DNA of 5,861 bases from Clostridia bacterium. GTDB taxonomy: Bacteria > Bacillota > Clostridia > Oscillospirales > Acutalibacteraceae. Positions 4,171 through 5,861 of the stretch are shown here, one piece after another. The notes below the pieces were generated by a model, which worked only from the letters and a program-made list of their open reading frames with translations, had not been told where the DNA came from and searched no databases. Where the stretch lies: positions 1-5,861 of the forward strand of contig CAAFXQ010000150.1 in NCBI GenBank assembly GCA_900767015.1. The letters run 5' to 3'. The translations under genes and the position numbers were made by a program. Position 1 is the first letter of the stretch; every line of letters begins with the position of its first letter.

Positions 4171-5861
4171 ATGGCAACGGAAGAATTTTTTACCCTCAGA
4201 AAACAAATTATCGAAAAAGATTTCACCCGTATGAACGACAAGCAGAAAGAAGCGATTTTTCACGTCAACGGACCGCTTCTGATTCTTGCAGGGGCAGGCA
4301 GCGGAAAAACCACCGTGCTTGTCAACCGCATCGCAAACCTTGTCAAATACGGTGATGCATACAATTCACACTTTGTCGCTTTTGAGCCGAGCGAGAACGA
4401 TATTTCACTTATGAAGCAGTATCTTGACGGCGACGAGGACGTGCTGTTTGATATCGAAGATCTGCTTTCGGACAATCCCGCAAAGCCGTGGCAGATTCTG
4501 GCAATCACGTTCACGAACAAGGCGGCGAACGAGCTGAAAGAGAGACTCGAAAAGATGCTCGGCGACGACGCAAAGGAGATCTGGGCAAGTACGTTTCATT
4601 CGTGCTGTTCAAGGATTTTACGCCGCTACGGTGAAAACTTAGGCTATACGAAAAACTTTACGATTTACGATACCGACGACTCAAAACGGCTTATTAAGGA
4701 GTGTCAGCGACAGCTGAACATCAGCGACGGCGCCCTTTCTTTTAAGGCAATTTTGTCCGAAATCAGCCGCTGTAAGGACTGCCTGATTACGCCCGAGGAA
4801 TATCTCACGCAGGCGGGAAACGACGCAAGAAAGGTGCGTATCGGTCAGGCATATAAAATGTATCAGCAGGAGCTGAAAAAAGCCGATGCGATGGACTTTG
4901 ACGATATCATTGTCAACACCGTTAAGCTTTTGGAAGACTTCAAGGACGTGCGGGAATATTATCAGCGGCGCTTCCGCTATATTATGGTAGACGAGTATCA
5001 GGACACCAACCATGCACAGTTCCGGCTGACCCAGCTTCTTGCCGGCGGCTACGAAAATCTTTGTGTTGTCGGCGACGATGACCAGAGTATCTACCGATTC
5101 CGGGGCGCAACAATCGAAAACATCATGGGCTTCGAGTTTCAGTACCGGAACGCAAAGCTGATAAGACTTGAGCAAAACTACCGCTCGACGCAGACCGTGC
5201 TTGATGCGGCGAATGCCGTTATCGCAAACAACAGCAAGCGAAAAGGCAAAAGCCTTTGGACGCAAAACGGCAAGGGTGACAAAATCGTCCTGTACACCGC
5301 CGACACCGAGCGGGAGGAGTCCGATTTTATTACCGACACGATAAGCGAAAACGTCCGTGACGGAGCGTTCAAATTCAGTGACCACGCCGTTTTGTACCGT
5401 ATGAATGCGCAGTCGAACTCGATTGAAGGAAGCTTGATGCGTGCCGGTCTTCCGTACCGGATTATCGGCGGTCAGCGCTTTTACGAGCGGCAGGAAATCC
5501 GGGACGCTATGGCGTATCTGACGGTCGTCAACAATCCCTCGGATAATATGAGGCTTTCAAGAATCATCAATGTCCCGAAGCGGGGCATCGGCAATACGAC
5601 GGTCAATAAGGCTTTCGAAATTGCAACGGGACTCGGTGTGAGCGTCTTTGAGGTCATTTCTCATGCGGACGAATACGAGGCACTCAAGCGTTCAAGCAGT
5701 AAGCTTCTCGAGTTTTCCGGAATGATAAAGGAACTGAACGCTCTTGTTGACGAAATCACGATTGAGGAGCTGTTTAAACAGATTCTCGATAAAACCGACT
5801 ATATTCAGTACTTAGAAGCGGACAAGGAAAAGGGCAGTGAGAGAATCGAAAACATCTCCGA
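4171..5861 (+). CDS. pcrA: UvrD/PcrA-type superfamily 1A DNA helicase (3'-truncated by window)
   Basis: The first 563 codons of an ATP-dependent 3'-5' DNA helicase; the frame is open to the right edge. PcrA/UvrD enzymes unwind DNA in nucleotide excision and mismatch repair, remove RecA and other proteins from DNA, and support rolling-circle replication. Motifs appear in order: Q motif around Gln25 (MNDKQKEAI), Walker A AGAGSGKTT at 40-48 with Lys46, Ia TFTNKAANELKERL from 113, STFHS at 140-144, Walker B VDEYQDTN at 273-280 (Asp274, Glu275), III GDDDQSIYRFRGA at 301-313, IV QNYRST at 335-340 (Arg338), GGQRFYERQEIRD at 433-445, and VPKRGIG at 468-474. Motifs V and VI would lie beyond the window; a usual PcrA length of about 720-780 aa implies roughly a quarter is missing. 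Residues about 62-104 are an acidic insert absent from B. subtilis PcrA and E. coli UvrD. The gene diverges from the YbaK operon and has its own promoter and Shine-Dalgarno. PcrA is preferred over UvrD on the Gram-positive context. Confidence 0.95.
   Translation, partial: MATEEFFTLRKQIIEKDFTRMNDKQKEAIFHVNGPLLILAGAGSGKTTVLVNRIANLVKYGDAYNSHFVAFEPSENDISLMKQYLDGDEDVLFDIEDLLSDNPAKPWQILAITFTNKAANELKERLEKMLGDDAKEIWASTFHSCCSRILRRYGENLGYTKNFTIYDTDDSKRLIKECQRQLNISDGALSFKAILSEISRCKDCLITPEEYLTQAGNDARKVRIGQAYKMYQQELKKADAMDFDDIIVNTVKLLEDFKDVREYYQRRFRYIMVDEYQDTNHAQFRLTQLLAGGYENLCVVGDDDQSIYRFRGATIENIMGFEFQYRNAKLIRLEQNYRSTQTVLDAANAVIANNSKRKGKSLWTQNGKGDKIVLYTADTEREESDFITDTISENVRDGAFKFSDHAVLYRMNAQSNSIEGSLMRAGLPYRIIGGQRFYERQEIRDAMAYLTVVNNPSDNMRLSRIINVPKRGIGNTTVNKAFEIATGLGVSVFEVISHADEYEALKRSSSKLLEFSGMIKELNALVDEITIEELFKQILDKTDYIQYLEADKEKGSERIENIS

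Noticed and set aside
3978..4263. Short - strand open frames across the divergent intergenic region
   Set aside because: They are low-complexity Lys/Asn/Phe-rich translations of AT-rich DNA that cross both promoters and the helicase start, with no family signature.
4681..5385. 234-codon open frame on the - strand
   Set aside because: It is fully antisense to the helicase, whose motifs II to IV lie in this interval. The predicted protein has no recognisable motif and no Shine-Dalgarno that I could see.
1..5861. CRISPR array, tRNA/rRNA gene, insertion sequence, toxin-antitoxin or defence cassette
   Set aside because: I found no repeat-spacer pattern, tRNA-like cloverleaf, transposase motif or terminal inverted repeats; the coding space is explained by four ordinary genes.

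Overview
The window looks like chromosomal DNA from a gut-type anaerobic Firmicute, most likely class Clostridia near Oscillospiraceae/Ruminococcaceae. That placement is an inference. It rests on the clostridial flavour of the PcrA-type helicase (YRFRGATIEN after motif III, an extra segment between motifs I and Ia), on a cobalamin-type radical SAM protein with a DUF4080-like tail, and on strong sigma-A-like promoters in AT-rich spacers between genes of moderate GC. The first 25 bases are not biological: they match the 3' end of the Illumina TruSeq read-2/index adapter. The window therefore starts at an untrimmed contig end, and the first gene is truncated there.

Layout. (1) 27-1748, + strand: the 3' part of a large alpha/beta-hydrolase (lipase/esterase-like) gene; its true N-terminus is lost at the contig end. 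(2) 1764-1803: a strong hairpin with a U-rich tail, lying where the hydrolase gene meets the convergent leftward genes. It overlaps the stop codon of the radical SAM gene and may serve both directions. (3) 3943 down to 1777, - strand: a two-gene unit made of a YbaK/EbsC-family aminoacyl-tRNA deacylase-like protein followed almost without a gap by a B12-binding-domain radical SAM protein. A near-consensus promoter (TTGACA, 17 nt, TAAAAT) precedes it. (4) 3944-4170: a divergent, AT-rich intergenic region with a promoter on each strand, a terminator-like hairpin, and a perfect 18-bp palindrome over the -10 box of the rightward promoter. (5) 4171-5861, + strand: the first 563 codons of a UvrD/PcrA-type superfamily 1A helicase that runs off the right edge.

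The genes are mostly housekeeping (DNA repair/replication helicase, tRNA quality control) plus a radical SAM enzyme and a hydrolase whose substrates are unknown. I see no mobile element, CRISPR array, tRNA, rRNA or defence cassette, and no clear new multi-gene system. The points most worth a second look are the palindrome over the helicase promoter, the acidic insert inside the helicase motor domain, the coupling of the tRNA-editing homologue to the radical SAM gene, and the adapter contamination, which creates a false N-terminus.
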